Counted from the first letter of the stretch, positions 56,601 to 64,000 are shown. The stretch: DNA of 64,000 nt from Avrilella dinanensis (GCF_002807015.1 NZ_NIPO01000001.1:1800417-1864416), one strand, 5' to 3'. Translations and numbers: made by a program. The notes: a model not told the origin generated them from the letters alone.

Positions 56601-57989
56601 TTAAGTACAAGTGCGGGTGCAGAAGTACAAAAACCGTTGGCAACGGTGGTTATCGGTGGACTGATTTCGGCAACTGCCCTGACATTGTTCGTTCTGCCAT
56701 TGCTGTACCTCGTATTTATGAGAAACCAAAAACCTCCGAAAAATAGTAAAATGAAAGCCATAGCACCTGTGCTGTTGCTGTTTGTGTTTTTGTGTTTTTC
56801 TCAAAACGGTAAGGCACAAACTCCGATGAGTATAGATAGAGCTATTGAAGTAGCTGTGGAGAACAACCCTCAGCTACGTTCCAAAAATTTGGATATTCAA
56901 TCTGTCCAAAGTCTTAGCAAAACAGCATTTGAATTGCCGAAGACCGATGTAAACTTCCAATATGGGAATAATGAGGGATTTGAATATAATGACGGTTTCC
57001 AAATTTCGCAAACCATACCCTTCCCGACACTCTTTGGGGCAAAGAAAAACCTTGTCAAAGAGCAAGTCAAAGGTCAGGAATGGGCAAAGGCACTTACAGA
57101 AAACGAACTGAAAAAGCAGGTAAGAACCTATTATTATCAATCGGAATATTTGGAGCATAATGCTTCGGTTTTAAAGTATCTTGATAGTATTTATTCAGAC
57201 TTTATCCGTGTGGCAGAACTGCGGTATAAAACGGGAGATATAGGTAAATTAGACGTTAATACAGCAACTACCAAGAAAGGGGAAATAAGTCTTTTGTATC
57301 AACAGAACGAGGTTTTAAGGCAGAACGCCTATCAGAGCCTTAAAAATCTGATGCAGACACAGGAAGACTTTTCCATAGAACCCCAATCGGATTATACGCC
57401 ATTGCTGTTAAGCTCTTTCATTGACAGTTCGGCTGTTGCAAATCATCCGAGCATCCAGCTATTGTACCAAGAGGCGAAAATCGCCGAACAGAACAAGAAA
57501 TTGGAACGGGCAAACAGCCTGCCTGATTTTACATTCGGTTATAATAACATATCGCTGATAGGAATGCACAGTAAAAATGGTGTAGAGCAATTTTATGGCA
57601 GAGGACAGCGGTTTAGTTTTGTTGATGTGGGTATTACAATCCCAATTTTTACAACCACCAAAGCAAAAATTCGCTCGCTTGATTATCAGAAACAATCATT
57701 GGAATTAAATGCTCAATGGCAGGAACAACAGCTTAAAACGGAATTGGCAAACGCCTTGAAACAATACGAACAGTATGTAGCGCAGTTTACCTATTTCAAG
57801 GAGCAGGCACTTCCGAATGCTAATGAAATTATCAATGCCGCAAAACTGGGCTACAGTACCGGAGATATTTCTTATGTGGAGTACCTATTTGCCTTGCAGA
57901 CAACAGCAGACATTCAGCTTAATTATTTAAATAGCATTCAGCAAATCAATGAGGCTGTAACGCTTATCCATTCATTAATCAGTAAATAA
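53631..57989 (+). CDS. CzcA-type heavy-metal RND pump fused to a TolC-type outer-membrane factor
   Basis: This 1452-residue two-part protein carries, over residues 1-1030, an HME-family RND exporter: TM1 FIIGLMTLLLIIWGVWSAKQ and the metal/proton relay DFGLIVDG...VVEA with Asp400, Asp406 and Glu413, the CzcA (Zn/Co/Cd) pattern and not CusA. A second signal-like segment (about 1041-1062, APVLLLFVFLCFSQNGKAQ) follows, and residues about 1065-1452 form a CzcC/TolC-like channel (MSIDRAIEVAVENNPQLRSK, AELRYKTGDIGKLDVNTATT). The internal signal could be cleaved to free the channel. I chose GTG 53631, where CzcA homologues begin; a TTG lies 26 codons upstream. czcB follows by 8 bp. Confidence 0.9.
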   Translation: MLNSIIKFSIKNKFIIGLMTLLLIIWGVWSAKQIPIDAQPDITNNQVQIITLSPTLAGQEVEQLVTFPVEQSIVNLPKVEEIRSVSRFGLSVVTVVFQDNVDIYFARQLVSQQLKEAQDQIPEGVGTPELAPVSTGLGEVYQYILHPKEGSEDKYSAMDLRTMQDWIVARQLYGTPGIAEVNSFGGLLKQYEVSIEPNRIKAMDVSISDIFTALENNNQNTGGAYIDKKPNAYFIRGIGLVSSLEDVGNIVVKNTGSVPVFIKDVAEVQFGHATRYGAMTYNGEVDAVGGIVMMLKGENTATVVNNIKEKIPVIQQSLPEDVVIEPYLDRMNLVDRAISTVEKNLIEGALIVIFVLIIFLGNFRAGLIVASAIPLSMLFALGMMRLFGVSANLMSMGAIDFGLIVDGSLIVVEATMHHLGLRKSTQKLTQVEMDEEVYESARKIRTSAAFGEIIILIVYIPILTLAGIEGKMFTPMAQTVSFAILGALILSFTYIPMMSALCLSKKPITKKNFSDKMMDYLQGVYKSLLEKAIRIKYVVIAVAVGLFTISIFFFSRMGGEFLPKLGEGDFAFHCILPQGTSLSQSLETSMQASKIIKEFDEVKMVVGKTGAAEVPTDPMPPEATDLMIILKPQDEWKTKKSYDELSNEMMEKLEVIPGVFFEANQPIQMRFNELMTGIRQDVAVKIFGEDLDSLLVYANKANAIIQTVEGATAPQVERVAGLPQINIEYDRTRIANYGLNVQEINDIVSTAFAGKSAGVIYENERRFDLVVRLDEAHRSSIEDVSNLFIPLPNGDQIPLSQVANIDYKLGPAQISREDGKRRIYVGFNVQGRDVASVVNEIQDKLAEQVKLPTGCYFTYGGQFENLQKATDRLLIAVPIALLLIFILLYFTFHSFKEAVLVYTAIPMSAIGGVFALLLRDMPFSISAGVGFIALFGVAVLNGIVLIATFNRLEKEGWNEIIPRIIEGAKTRLRPVLMTASVASLGFLPMALSTSAGAEVQKPLATVVIGGLISATALTLFVLPLLYLVFMRNQKPPKNSKMKAIAPVLLLFVFLCFSQNGKAQTPMSIDRAIEVAVENNPQLRSKNLDIQSVQSLSKTAFELPKTDVNFQYGNNEGFEYNDGFQISQTIPFPTLFGAKKNLVKEQVKGQEWAKALTENELKKQVRTYYYQSEYLEHNASVLKYLDSIYSDFIRVAELRYKTGDIGKLDVNTATTKKGEISLLYQQNEVLRQNAYQSLKNLMQTQEDFSIEPQSDYTPLLLSSFIDSSAVANHPSIQLLYQEAKIAEQNKKLERANSLPDFTFGYNNISLIGMHSKNGVEQFYGRGQRFSFVDVGITIPIFTTTKAKIRSLDYQKQSLELNAQWQEQQLKTELANALKQYEQYVAQFTYFKEQALPNANEIINAAKLGYSTGDISYVEYLFALQTTADIQLNYLNSIQQINEAVTLIHSLISK

Positions 57990-57997
57990 TACAATAT

Positions 57998-59278
57998 ATG
58001 AAACGTATCATAAATAATATAGTTTTTAGCGTTCTTGTCCTCGTAGCATCCTTTGCTTTCAACGCCTGTACAAATAATCATAAAGAGGGCGATGGGCATA
58101 ATCACGGAACGGAAGCAGAAACAACAACGGACGAACACGAAGAAGAAGAAAATGTTGCAGTGCTGACCGATGAGCAGATGAAAGCCGTGGGGGTTGAAAT
58201 CGGTTCAATTGAACAGAAGCAATTATCCGCAACATTGAAAGCCAATGGTGCATTGAGAGTTCCCAACAGCAACAAGGCGAATGCAACCTCGTTGTTTGGT
58301 GGTGTTATCAAATCCCTTAATGTGGAGATAGGCGATTTCGTAAGGAAAGGTCAGGTCATCGCTACTATTTCCAATCCGCAATTCATACAGTTGCAGGAAG
58401 AATACCTAAGCATCAATAGCCGGATAGAATTTGCAGAACAGGAGCTTGTAAGGCAAAGAGAGCTGAACGAGGGAAATGTCGGAGCAAAGAAAAACCTGCA
58501 AAGTGCCACTACTGAACTGAACACGTTGAGAACACGGAAGTCTTCTTTGAACCAACAAATACAAATGATGGGCATTAATCCGGCTTCCTTGTCAAATTCC
58601 AGCCTTAAATCCTCGTTGGTCGTTACAAGTCCGATAAGCGGTACTATCAGTAATGTTTTTGCCAAAATCGGAAGTTATGTAGATGTGTCTTCGCCTATTG
58701 CTGAAATAATAGAAAACACAGCCCTGCACTTGGACTTACAGGTCTATGAAAAGGACATTCCTTTAATCAAAATAGGTCAGAAAATAGATTTTGTGGTAAC
58801 CAACAATCCCAATAAGACCTATTCTGCCGAAGTGTACAGTATCGGTTCATCTTTTAACGGAGAGAGTAAAACCATTGCTGTTCACAGCAGAATTACAGGA
58901 GATAAAACAGGGTTGATTGACGGAATGAGTATAACCGGAATGGTAAGTTTAGATGATGTATTAAGTACGGCTGTACCCAACGATGCTATTGTCAATGCAG
59001 ACGGAAAGTATTACATCTTTTTGGTCAAGGAGCAAGCAGAAGAACCCCACGAGGATAAAGAGGGAGAAGCTCACGACCACAAAGAAGAGGAGGCTCACGA
59101 CCACGGTTCTGAAAAGGGAACTCGATTTGTAAGAATAGAAGTCATTAAAGGTGCTTCTCAATTGGATTATACGGCTATAACGCCTGTAAGTGAAATTCCA
59201 CACGGTACACATATCGTGGTAAAAAGTGCATTTTTTGTGAATGCAAAAATGGATGATACAGGAGAACACGCTCACTAA
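57998..59278 (+). CDS. czcB: CzcB-type periplasmic adaptor lipoprotein
   Basis: This 426-residue membrane fusion protein has lipoprotein signal FAFNAC (Cys24), followed by an acidic/His segment (NNHKEGDGHNHGTEAETTTD). Lipoyl halves GGVIKSLNVEIGDFVRKGQ and VVTSPISGTISNVFAKIGSY flank a helical hairpin. Near the C-terminus is a second His/Glu stretch (HEDKEGEAHDHKEEEAHDHG), suited to zinc or cadmium capture, and the protein ends GEHAH. It links the RND and channel parts of the preceding fusion protein. The Fur-type gene follows by 11 bp. Confidence 0.92.
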   Translation: MKRIINNIVFSVLVLVASFAFNACTNNHKEGDGHNHGTEAETTTDEHEEEENVAVLTDEQMKAVGVEIGSIEQKQLSATLKANGALRVPNSNKANATSLFGGVIKSLNVEIGDFVRKGQVIATISNPQFIQLQEEYLSINSRIEFAEQELVRQRELNEGNVGAKKNLQSATTELNTLRTRKSSLNQQIQMMGINPASLSNSSLKSSLVVTSPISGTISNVFAKIGSYVDVSSPIAEIIENTALHLDLQVYEKDIPLIKIGQKIDFVVTNNPNKTYSAEVYSIGSSFNGESKTIAVHSRITGDKTGLIDGMSITGMVSLDDVLSTAVPNDAIVNADGKYYIFLVKEQAEEPHEDKEGEAHDHKEEEAHDHGSEKGTRFVRIEVIKGASQLDYTAITPVSEIPHGTHIVVKSAFFVNAKMDDTGEHAH

Positions 59279-59289
59279 ACTATTGAATA

Positions 59290-59712
59290 ATGAAAAAAAA
59301 CATTGAACAAAAGCTGTTGTCAAAGAACACTAATCCGACCAGTATGAGGATTTTGGTGTATGATTTCCTGGAGCAACAACAAATAGCTATGTCCTTATCT
59401 GAAATCGAAAGTCATTTTTACAAAGCAGACAGGGTTACAATTTACAGAACTTTAAAAACTTTTGAGGAAAAAGGCATCGTACATAGTATTCAGGAAAACA
59501 CGACTACCAAATATATTTTGTGCCACGATGGATGCGACGAACAAACCCATAAGGATTGGCATTTGCATTTCTACTGTAAGATTTGCAAGCAGACGACCTG
59601 TAAGGAGGATTTTATAATACCACAGGATACGAACCAGGAATATAGGATTGACGAGATAAAACTGTTTGGTAAGGGTATTTGTGAGAAGTGTTTAAAGGAG
59701 AGTTTGCAATAG
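59290..59712 (+). CDS. Fur-family metal-responsive regulator (mobile-element copy)
   Basis: This 140-residue repressor has winged-helix part MSLSEIESHFYKADRVTIYR and dimer/metal part LHFYCKICKQTTCKEDFIIP, with a C-terminal CEKC. Cys pairs CKICK and CEKC suggest a structural zinc site, and HLHF together with HDGCDEQTHKDWH supplies sensing ligands. Its recognition helix (RVTIYRTLK) closely resembles that of the core copy (RVTIYRVLD), in keeping with their sharing an operator. It lies at the end of the czc operon, and its stop codon is inside operator site 4, which controls the next gene. Confidence 0.9.
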   Translation: MKKNIEQKLLSKNTNPTSMRILVYDFLEQQQIAMSLSEIESHFYKADRVTIYRTLKTFEEKGIVHSIQENTTTKYILCHDGCDEQTHKDWHLHFYCKICKQTTCKEDFIIPQDTNQEYRIDEIKLFGKGICEKCLKESLQ

Positions 59713-59719
59713 CATTGCA
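59705..59719. promoter_or_regulatory. Fur-type operator, site 4 (P-type ATPase gene)
   Basis: TGCAAT-AGC-ATTGCA, a perfect 6-3-6 palindrome. It contains the TAG stop codon of the Fur gene (59710-59712) and ends 13 bp before a TAACTTTG box. Confidence 0.78.
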
Positions 59720-59732
59720 GACTCTCCCTGTG

Positions 59733-59740
59733 TAACTTTG
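59733..59740 (+). promoter_or_regulatory. -7 promoter box of the P1B-ATPase gene
   Basis: TAACTTTG, 33 nt before the ATG at 59774. It gives the ATPase a promoter separate from the czc operon. Confidence 0.68.
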
Positions 59741-59773
59741 TTATAAATATATATCAATTTTAATAAAACAGAT

Positions 59774-61819
59774 ATGGAACATAAGCATACTTACGATGCA
59801 CAGGGCAAACAGCTTTGTTGCACACAGGAAGAAAAAATCTACACCAAAGCAGGTGCAAAGAATTTGATACAGGACGACGATTGTTGCAGTACACAAAAGC
59901 ATAATCAAAATCACAGCGATGATGACGGACACGACCATTCGCATTCGGGAGGTACTGACAATATTTTCAAGATGTTTCTTCCCGCCATTATTTCCCTTAC
60001 GCTCTTGCTTACAGGTATCGCAATGGATAATTGGTTTCCGCAAACGTGGTTTACCGATTGGGTACGAATTATTTGGTACGTGGTGGCTTATGCTCCTGTT
60101 GGACTGCCTGTACTTAAAGAAGCGATTGAGAGTATTCGTAAAGGCGAGATTTTCTCGGAGTTCTTTTTGATGGGCATTGCCACTATTGGGGCATTTGCAA
60201 TTGGCGAATATCCCGAGGGTGTGGCGGTAATGTTGTTCTATGCTGTTGGCGAGGTTTTTCAGACAATGGCTGTGTCGAGGGCAAAATCAAACATCAAATC
60301 GTTGCTTGACCAAAGACCCGATGAAGTAACGGTTTTAAAAAACAATAAACCGCAAACAGTAAAGGCAGAAACCGTTACCATTGGCGAAATCATACAACTG
60401 AAACCGGGAGAGAAATTAGGCTTAGACGGAGAACTGTTGTCCGAAACATCATCGTTCAATACATCGGCTTTAACAGGCGAAAGCAAACCCGACACAAAGA
60501 ATAAAGGCGAAACCGTTTTGGCAGGGATGATAAACCTCAACACCGTATCGCAGGTAAAAGTTACGACAGCTTACACCGACAGTAAGTTGAGCAAAATTTT
60601 GGAATTGGTACAAAATGCCACAACACAAAAAGCACCAACGGAATTATTTATCCGGAAATTTGCAAAAATTTATACGCCTATTGTGGTACTATTAGCCATA
60701 TCCATTTGCCTCCTGCCTTATTTCTTTGTGGAAAATTATGAGTTTAGAGATTGGCTGTACAGAGCTTTGGTGTTCTTGGTTATTTCCTGCCCTTGTGCGT
60801 TGGTTATTTCCATTCCGTTAGGTTATTTCGGTGGTATTGGTGCTGCGAGCAAAAACGGAATATTGTTTAAAGGGAGTAACTTTTTAGATGCTCTTTCCGA
60901 TATCCAAAACGTAGTGATGGATAAGACAGGCACAATGACAGAGGGCGTTTTTAAGGTTCAGGAAGTCAATTTCAATCCCAAATTTGATAAAGCTGAAATT
61001 CTGGAATTAGTCAACATTTTGGAAAGCCATAGCACACACCCCGTAGCAACTGCTATTCACGAATACGTGGGGAAACCGAATAATGAAATCCGATTAGAAA
61101 ATACGGAGGAAATTGCCGGACACGGTTTGAAATCAACGGTAAACGGCAAGGATTTATTGGTCGGGAATTTCAAACTGATGGATAAGTTCGGCATATCATA
61201 CGACTTAGACCCGAACAGCATCGTTTATACAACGATTGCCGTTGCTTACGACAGCAAATTTGTCGGTTACATCACGATTGCCGACAGTATCAAAGAAGAT
61301 GCACAGGAAACCATTACCTTATTGCATAAGCTCAATGTTAAAGCAACGATGCTTAGCGGAGATAAAAGTACCGTTGTAAAATATGTGGCGGAGCAGTTAG
61401 GGATAGACAATGCTTTTGGAGATTTATTGCCCGAAGACAAAGTAAACAGGGTTAAAGAAATCAAAGCCAAAGGCGAAAGCGTTGCTTTTGTGGGCGATGG
61501 TGTAAACGATGCTCCTGTTGTGGCATTGAGCGACGTAGGTATCGCAATGGGTGGTTTGGGAAGCGATGCCACTATCGAAACTGCAGATGTGGTCATACAG
61601 GACGATAAGCCAAGTAAAATACCTATAGCAATCAACATCGGTAAACAGACAAAGAAAATCGTTTGGCAGAATATCACATTGGCATTTGGAGTAAAAGCGA
61701 TTGTACTCGTACTTGGGGCAGGTGGATTGGCGACAATGTGGGAAGCTGTTTTTGCGGATGTTGGCGTAGCGTTATTGGCTATTTTGAATGCGGTAAGAAT
61801 ACAGCGAATGAAATTTTAA
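59774..61819 (+). CDS. Zn/Cd/Co-transporting P1B-type ATPase (CadA/ZntA-like)
   Basis: This 681-residue inner-membrane metal exporter uses ATP. The membrane metal site CPC lies in ISCPCALVIS near residues 338-347, phosphorylated Asp in DKTGTMTEG near 382, and hinge GDGVNDAPVVALSDVGIAMG near 575. The N-terminal 60 residues lack an HMA fold but hold Cys pairs (QLCCTQ, DDCCST) and a His/Asp run (HSDDDGHDHSHSGG), a likely zinc or cadmium buffer. Serving as the cytoplasmic arm, it would feed periplasmic metal to the CzcABC system. It is controlled by its own operator. Confidence 0.93.
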   Translation: MEHKHTYDAQGKQLCCTQEEKIYTKAGAKNLIQDDDCCSTQKHNQNHSDDDGHDHSHSGGTDNIFKMFLPAIISLTLLLTGIAMDNWFPQTWFTDWVRIIWYVVAYAPVGLPVLKEAIESIRKGEIFSEFFLMGIATIGAFAIGEYPEGVAVMLFYAVGEVFQTMAVSRAKSNIKSLLDQRPDEVTVLKNNKPQTVKAETVTIGEIIQLKPGEKLGLDGELLSETSSFNTSALTGESKPDTKNKGETVLAGMINLNTVSQVKVTTAYTDSKLSKILELVQNATTQKAPTELFIRKFAKIYTPIVVLLAISICLLPYFFVENYEFRDWLYRALVFLVISCPCALVISIPLGYFGGIGAASKNGILFKGSNFLDALSDIQNVVMDKTGTMTEGVFKVQEVNFNPKFDKAEILELVNILESHSTHPVATAIHEYVGKPNNEIRLENTEEIAGHGLKSTVNGKDLLVGNFKLMDKFGISYDLDPNSIVYTTIAVAYDSKFVGYITIADSIKEDAQETITLLHKLNVKATMLSGDKSTVVKYVAEQLGIDNAFGDLLPEDKVNRVKEIKAKGESVAFVGDGVNDAPVVALSDVGIAMGGLGSDATIETADVVIQDDKPSKIPIAINIGKQTKKIVWQNITLAFGVKAIVLVLGAGGLATMWEAVFADVGVALLAILNAVRIQRMKF

Positions 61820-61839
61820 ACCACTTCAATTTATGAGTT

Positions 61840-62076
61840 TTGAAAAGGAAAAAGAAAATACGCAAAAAGAAATATATCCCTAATCGGCATATTTCTCAAT
61901 CAAGTAAGCCTGTAAAAAGGGTAGAAAGATTGCATCATAGAATACTTAATTGGACAATGCTGATTTTCCTTTCTGCCATATTGATATTCCTAATTTTTGC
62001 TGTTGTCCGTCATATTTATCATCATTATATAGGCAATTTTCAACACCATCAACACCAACATCACCATCATCGTTGA
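61840..62076 (+). CDS. Small basic single-span membrane protein with polyhistidine tail
   Basis: This 78-residue protein has a very basic N-terminus (KRKKKIRKKKYIPNR), one membrane span (MLIFLSAILIFLIFAVV) and a C-terminal His/Gln tail with nine His residues in the last 14 (starting at QHHQHQ). The orientation rule puts the tail in the periplasm. The only available start is TTG 61840, since a stop precedes it closely, so the start is uncertain. It lies 20 bp after the ATPase gene and is probably a metal-binding accessory. The family is not recognised. Confidence 0.6.
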   Translation: MKRKKKIRKKKYIPNRHISQSSKPVKRVERLHHRILNWTMLIFLSAILIFLIFAVVRHIYHHYIGNFQHHQHQHHHHR

Positions 62077-62132
62077 AATGGCAGATTAGAGATTTTTTTT
62101 GATACGGTAGATACAGAGTTGTAGGCAATCCA

Positions 62133-62164
62133 AAAATGCGTTACTCTCTTTTGAGTAGCATTTT
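62133..62164 (+). terminator. Terminator of the metal cassette
   Basis: AAAATGC and GCATTTT plus TACTC and GAGTA form a bulged 12-bp stem with a 6-nt loop and T's at the end, 57 bp after the His-tail gene. Confidence 0.6.
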
Positions 62165-62186
62165 ATCAAATCAAGCATAAAGTTAA

Positions 62187-62381
62187 ATGACAGTATATTA
62201 CAAACAAGCAATCGAAAATTTAGAAGAAGAAATAAATAAGTTGCACTTTGAACAGAGCGACTTATTAGTTTCTTATGAGAAAGCTATTAAACTCATTTTA
62301 GCAAAAACTTCTGAATTAAAGCAACACGTGCTGGATGTAGGGTTTAAAAACCAACAGGAAGAAATTTATTTTTTCAAACAC
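62187..62381 (+). pseudogene. rteC: rteC 5' part, interrupted by an IS3-family insertion
   Basis: The first 65 codons of an RteC-type regulator, starting MTVYYKQAIENLEEEINKLH and running to EEIYFFKH. RteC activates excision genes in Bacteroides CTnDOT-type conjugative transposons. The frame enters the insertion and stops at 62396 after WLKR. Removing the insertion with one copy of the duplicated target joins FKH to QKPALVSK without frame change, so the gene was intact before insertion. Its presence marks the surrounding element as an integrative conjugative element. Confidence 0.82.
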
Positions 62382-62417
62382 TGGCTTAAACGCTAAAACT
62401 TGGACACTTTTTTCTAC

Positions 62418-63311
62418 CTATTCATGGATTAAATTATCACAATTAACCCCTATTTTCTTTAGATATTTGAGTGGTGATAAATAACCCAATCCACCATGAA
62501 TTCTTTCAAAGTTATAAAATTTTCTGAAACGACTCATTGTTGTTTTTAAATCTTTTAAATTTTCAAATTCAAATCTTTGACAAACAGCACTTTCCATGAT
62601 TGAATGATAGCTTTCAATATGTGCATTTTGTTCTGGTGTGGCAGGCTTGGTAAACTCCTGACTTACACCTTTTTCAACAAAATATTCTTGAACTATCGAA
62701 GCAATAAATTGACTGCCATTATCATTTCTCACGATAAAATTAGCGGGTAATTTATAGCGTGAAATAATTTGCTCAAATAACTGAATTACATCTTCTTTCC
62801 CGATATTATATGCAATATACTGTCCCATATTCCATCGACTATAAACATCTAAAACAGTTAGAATCATTGCGTTGGTTCGATTGCCCTGGACATAAACAAA
62901 CTTAATATCGAATTCAAAAAACTGAAACGGTTTTTCAACATTGGGAACCAATTCTTTCACCCAATTTCGATTTCGAGACTTGCCTTTGTTTCTTTGAAAT
63001 TTCAACAAGTTATTCTCCTTCATAATTCGATAAGTTCGAGTAGATCCAATGGAATAACCTAATTCTTCTTTCAAGTATTTATAGGTCTTAAAATAGCCAT
63101 AATCAACGAATTCTCCCGACAAAAGTTCTTTGATGTCCTCCAACAATATTTCCTTACTAACCGTCATGCCATCTTTATAAAAGTAAGACGATTTTCGTTT
63201 ACCTGCCTTGCTTCCGGTAGATTTATAATAATAGGAACTTCGAGCTAAACCATTTATTCTCAAAAGTTTATCGGCCGGATAGCCTTGTTCCTTAAAATCT
63301 TCTACGACCAT
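62418..63311 (-). CDS. IS3-family transposase OrfB (DDE integrase)
   Basis: This 297-residue catalytic half has an N-terminal HTH_21-like region (YPADKLLRINGLARSSYYY) and an rve integrase core. The first Asp lies in FFEFDIKFVYVQG, the second in FIVRNDNGSQFI and the Glu in PEQNAHIESYHSIME, completing DDE. The C-terminus reads FRKFYNFERIHGGLGYLSP. Its ATG overlaps the orfA stop by one base. Translation as an OrfAB fusion is also possible: from the A8G run at 63337-63344 the minus-one frame is open into OrfB. Confidence 0.93.
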   Translation of the reverse strand: MVVEDFKEQGYPADKLLRINGLARSSYYYKSTGSKAGKRKSSYFYKDGMTVSKEILLEDIKELLSGEFVDYGYFKTYKYLKEELGYSIGSTRTYRIMKENNLLKFQRNKGKSRNRNWVKELVPNVEKPFQFFEFDIKFVYVQGNRTNAMILTVLDVYSRWNMGQYIAYNIGKEDVIQLFEQIISRYKLPANFIVRNDNGSQFIASIVQEYFVEKGVSQEFTKPATPEQNAHIESYHSIMESAVCQRFEFENLKDLKTTMSRFRKFYNFERIHGGLGYLSPLKYLKKIGVNCDNLIHE

Positions 63312-63626
63312 TATTTTTTCGAGTTTCGAAGGCTGCTTTTTTTTAAAAGAGAATCTTTTACCCGGATTGCAAGTTCCTTTTCTGCAACCAACTTTTTGAG
63401 TTCATTGTTTTCTCTTTTAAGCTGCGCTAACTCCAGTTCTACAGCTGTCTTAGCTCCTTTTGACAAACCCTCAACACCCAACTCTTCATAACGCTTCTTC
63501 CAGCCGTAAATCGTCGCTGTTGACACGTTAAACTCTCTTGAAGCTCCGTGTGATACCATGCTCTTCAGTGAATAATAAAACGTCTTCCTTCTCTTTTAGA
63601 GACCATTTTTTACGATGTAAACTCAT
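63311..63626 (-). pseudogene. IS3-family transposase OrfA, frameshifted
   Basis: A helix-turn-helix/leucine-zipper protein split into two frames. From ATG 63626 the first frame reads MSLHRKKWSLKEKEDVLLFT, EEHGIT, then leaves the family pattern and stops. The second frame continues ASREFNVSTATIYGWKKRYE and a coiled coil (LELAQLKRENNELKKLV) to the stop at 63311. Removing one C from ATCACACGG near 63535 restores EEHGITGASREFNVS, a normal OrfA helix-turn-helix. This is either a true inactivating insertion or a read error. Confidence 0.78.
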
Positions 63627-63688
63627 AACACAAATTTAAAACTATTACTTAATTTTGTGTCCAGGTATTAACTATGCTATTAGGACAC

Positions 63689-64000
63689 CAGAAACCTGCC
63701 CTTGTTTCCAAATTGATTTACTATAACGCTGTTTATAAAATCGAAACCAAAAAGCCTTACGGAGGGAAACAAATAAAAAAATTTCTTAACAAAGAATTGA
63801 GTAAACTCAAGAAATTCTTTGACAACAACATTGATTTTTACAAATATTACCGTTGTAACAATTCCTTTCTCGACGAGAATTTCTTTATGCGAGGAAAACA
63901 CGATATAAGGTTATGGTTAGATACATATTATTTTGAAGCAGACCATCGTTTTTGTACCTCCCACGATTATAAGGTTGCCAAAATATTAGCCAATGATTTG
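63689..64000 (+). pseudogene. rteC: rteC 3' part (continues beyond the window)
   Basis: The frame resumes QKPALVSKLIYYNAVYKIET after the insertion and runs open to the window edge (last residues KVAKILANDL). YYRCNNSFLDENFFMRGKHD and WLDTYYFEADHRFCTSHDYK match the central and C-terminal RteC pattern. Without the 5' part it has no start of its own. Confidence 0.82.

Larger units (their letters stand above)
62382..63684 (-). mobile_element. IS3-family insertion sequence (about 1303 bp) in rteC
   Basis: The limits come from the broken rteC frame: ACAC at 62378-62381 and 63685-63688 is the duplicated target (3-4 bp, as in IS3 elements). Near the ends, CTTGGACAC on the left (62399-62407) matches CCTGGACAC read inward from the right (63657-63665), forming the imperfect terminal repeats. 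It encodes OrfA and OrfB on the minus strand with an A8G slip site at 63336-63344. OrfA carries an apparent +1 frameshift near 63535, so the element may be inactive. Confidence 0.85.

Overview
The window looks like a chromosome segment of a member of the Flavobacteriaceae (Bacteroidota). The evidence is a type IX secretion sorting-domain tail, TAnnTTTG-type -7 promoter boxes (several with TTG about 19-20 bp upstream), a TamA-like outer-membrane lipoprotein, GIN/DUF2807, DUF3098 and META proteins, OMP_b-brl_3 barrels, AT-rich composition and few Shine-Dalgarno sites. No 16S or other species marker is present, so the genus is not assigned.

Layout. 1-8.7 kb: the end of a T9SS client, galE, a sigma-54 response regulator, then two tRNA-Asp genes, trxA and dnaE enclosed by two ~97-98% identical 160-bp MITE-like elements in inverted orientation. 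8.8-14.5 kb: a three-gene HAE-1 RND multidrug efflux operon with a candidate operator. 14.7-19.2 kb: DPP III-type metallopeptidase, a MutS-like ATPase and an AraC regulator divergent from hemA. 19.4-27.4 kb: a haem biosynthesis run hemA-hemC-hemD-hemE-unknown-hemF-barrel-hemB followed by a c-type cytochrome lipoprotein, with three unrelated REP-like inverted repeats between successive genes. 27.5-33 kb: TrmH-type methyltransferase, TamA/TamL-like protein, fbaA, accD, tRNA-Gly, tRNA-Leu. 33-36 kb: a Fur-family regulator divergent from a three-gene cassette (HMA-like mini protein, SAM methyltransferase, thioredoxin-reductase-like flavoprotein with a twin-arginine leader). 36-44 kb: envelope and housekeeping genes including cvfB, ftsX-DUF3098-uppP-truB. 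44-49.5 kb: an outer-membrane receptor-like barrel and the era-der GTPase pair.

At 49.6 kb the character changes. A large serine recombinase runs into the initiator tRNA-fMet gene, so its last codons are antisense to the tRNA. This marks one edge of an integrated element that continues past the window end. The element carries a frameshifted lincosamide nucleotidyltransferase gene, an oriT-like inverted repeat, a heavy-metal cassette (DUF6660 protein, a CzcA-CzcC fusion, CzcB, a second Fur-family regulator, a Zn/Cd P1B-ATPase, a small His-tailed membrane protein) and rteC, which is split by an IS3-family insertion with a 3-4 bp target duplication.

The connection I find most interesting is regulatory. 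The same 15-bp operator (TGCAAY-N3-RTTGCA) occurs four times: twice in the divergent promoter region of the core Fur gene and its thiol/methyl-transfer cassette, once before DUF6660-czc, and once before the P-type ATPase, overlapping the stop codon of the second Fur gene. This suggests one metal-responsive regulon spanning core chromosome and mobile element, with the methyltransferase/Tat-flavoprotein/HMA-like cassette as an apparently uncharacterised output.
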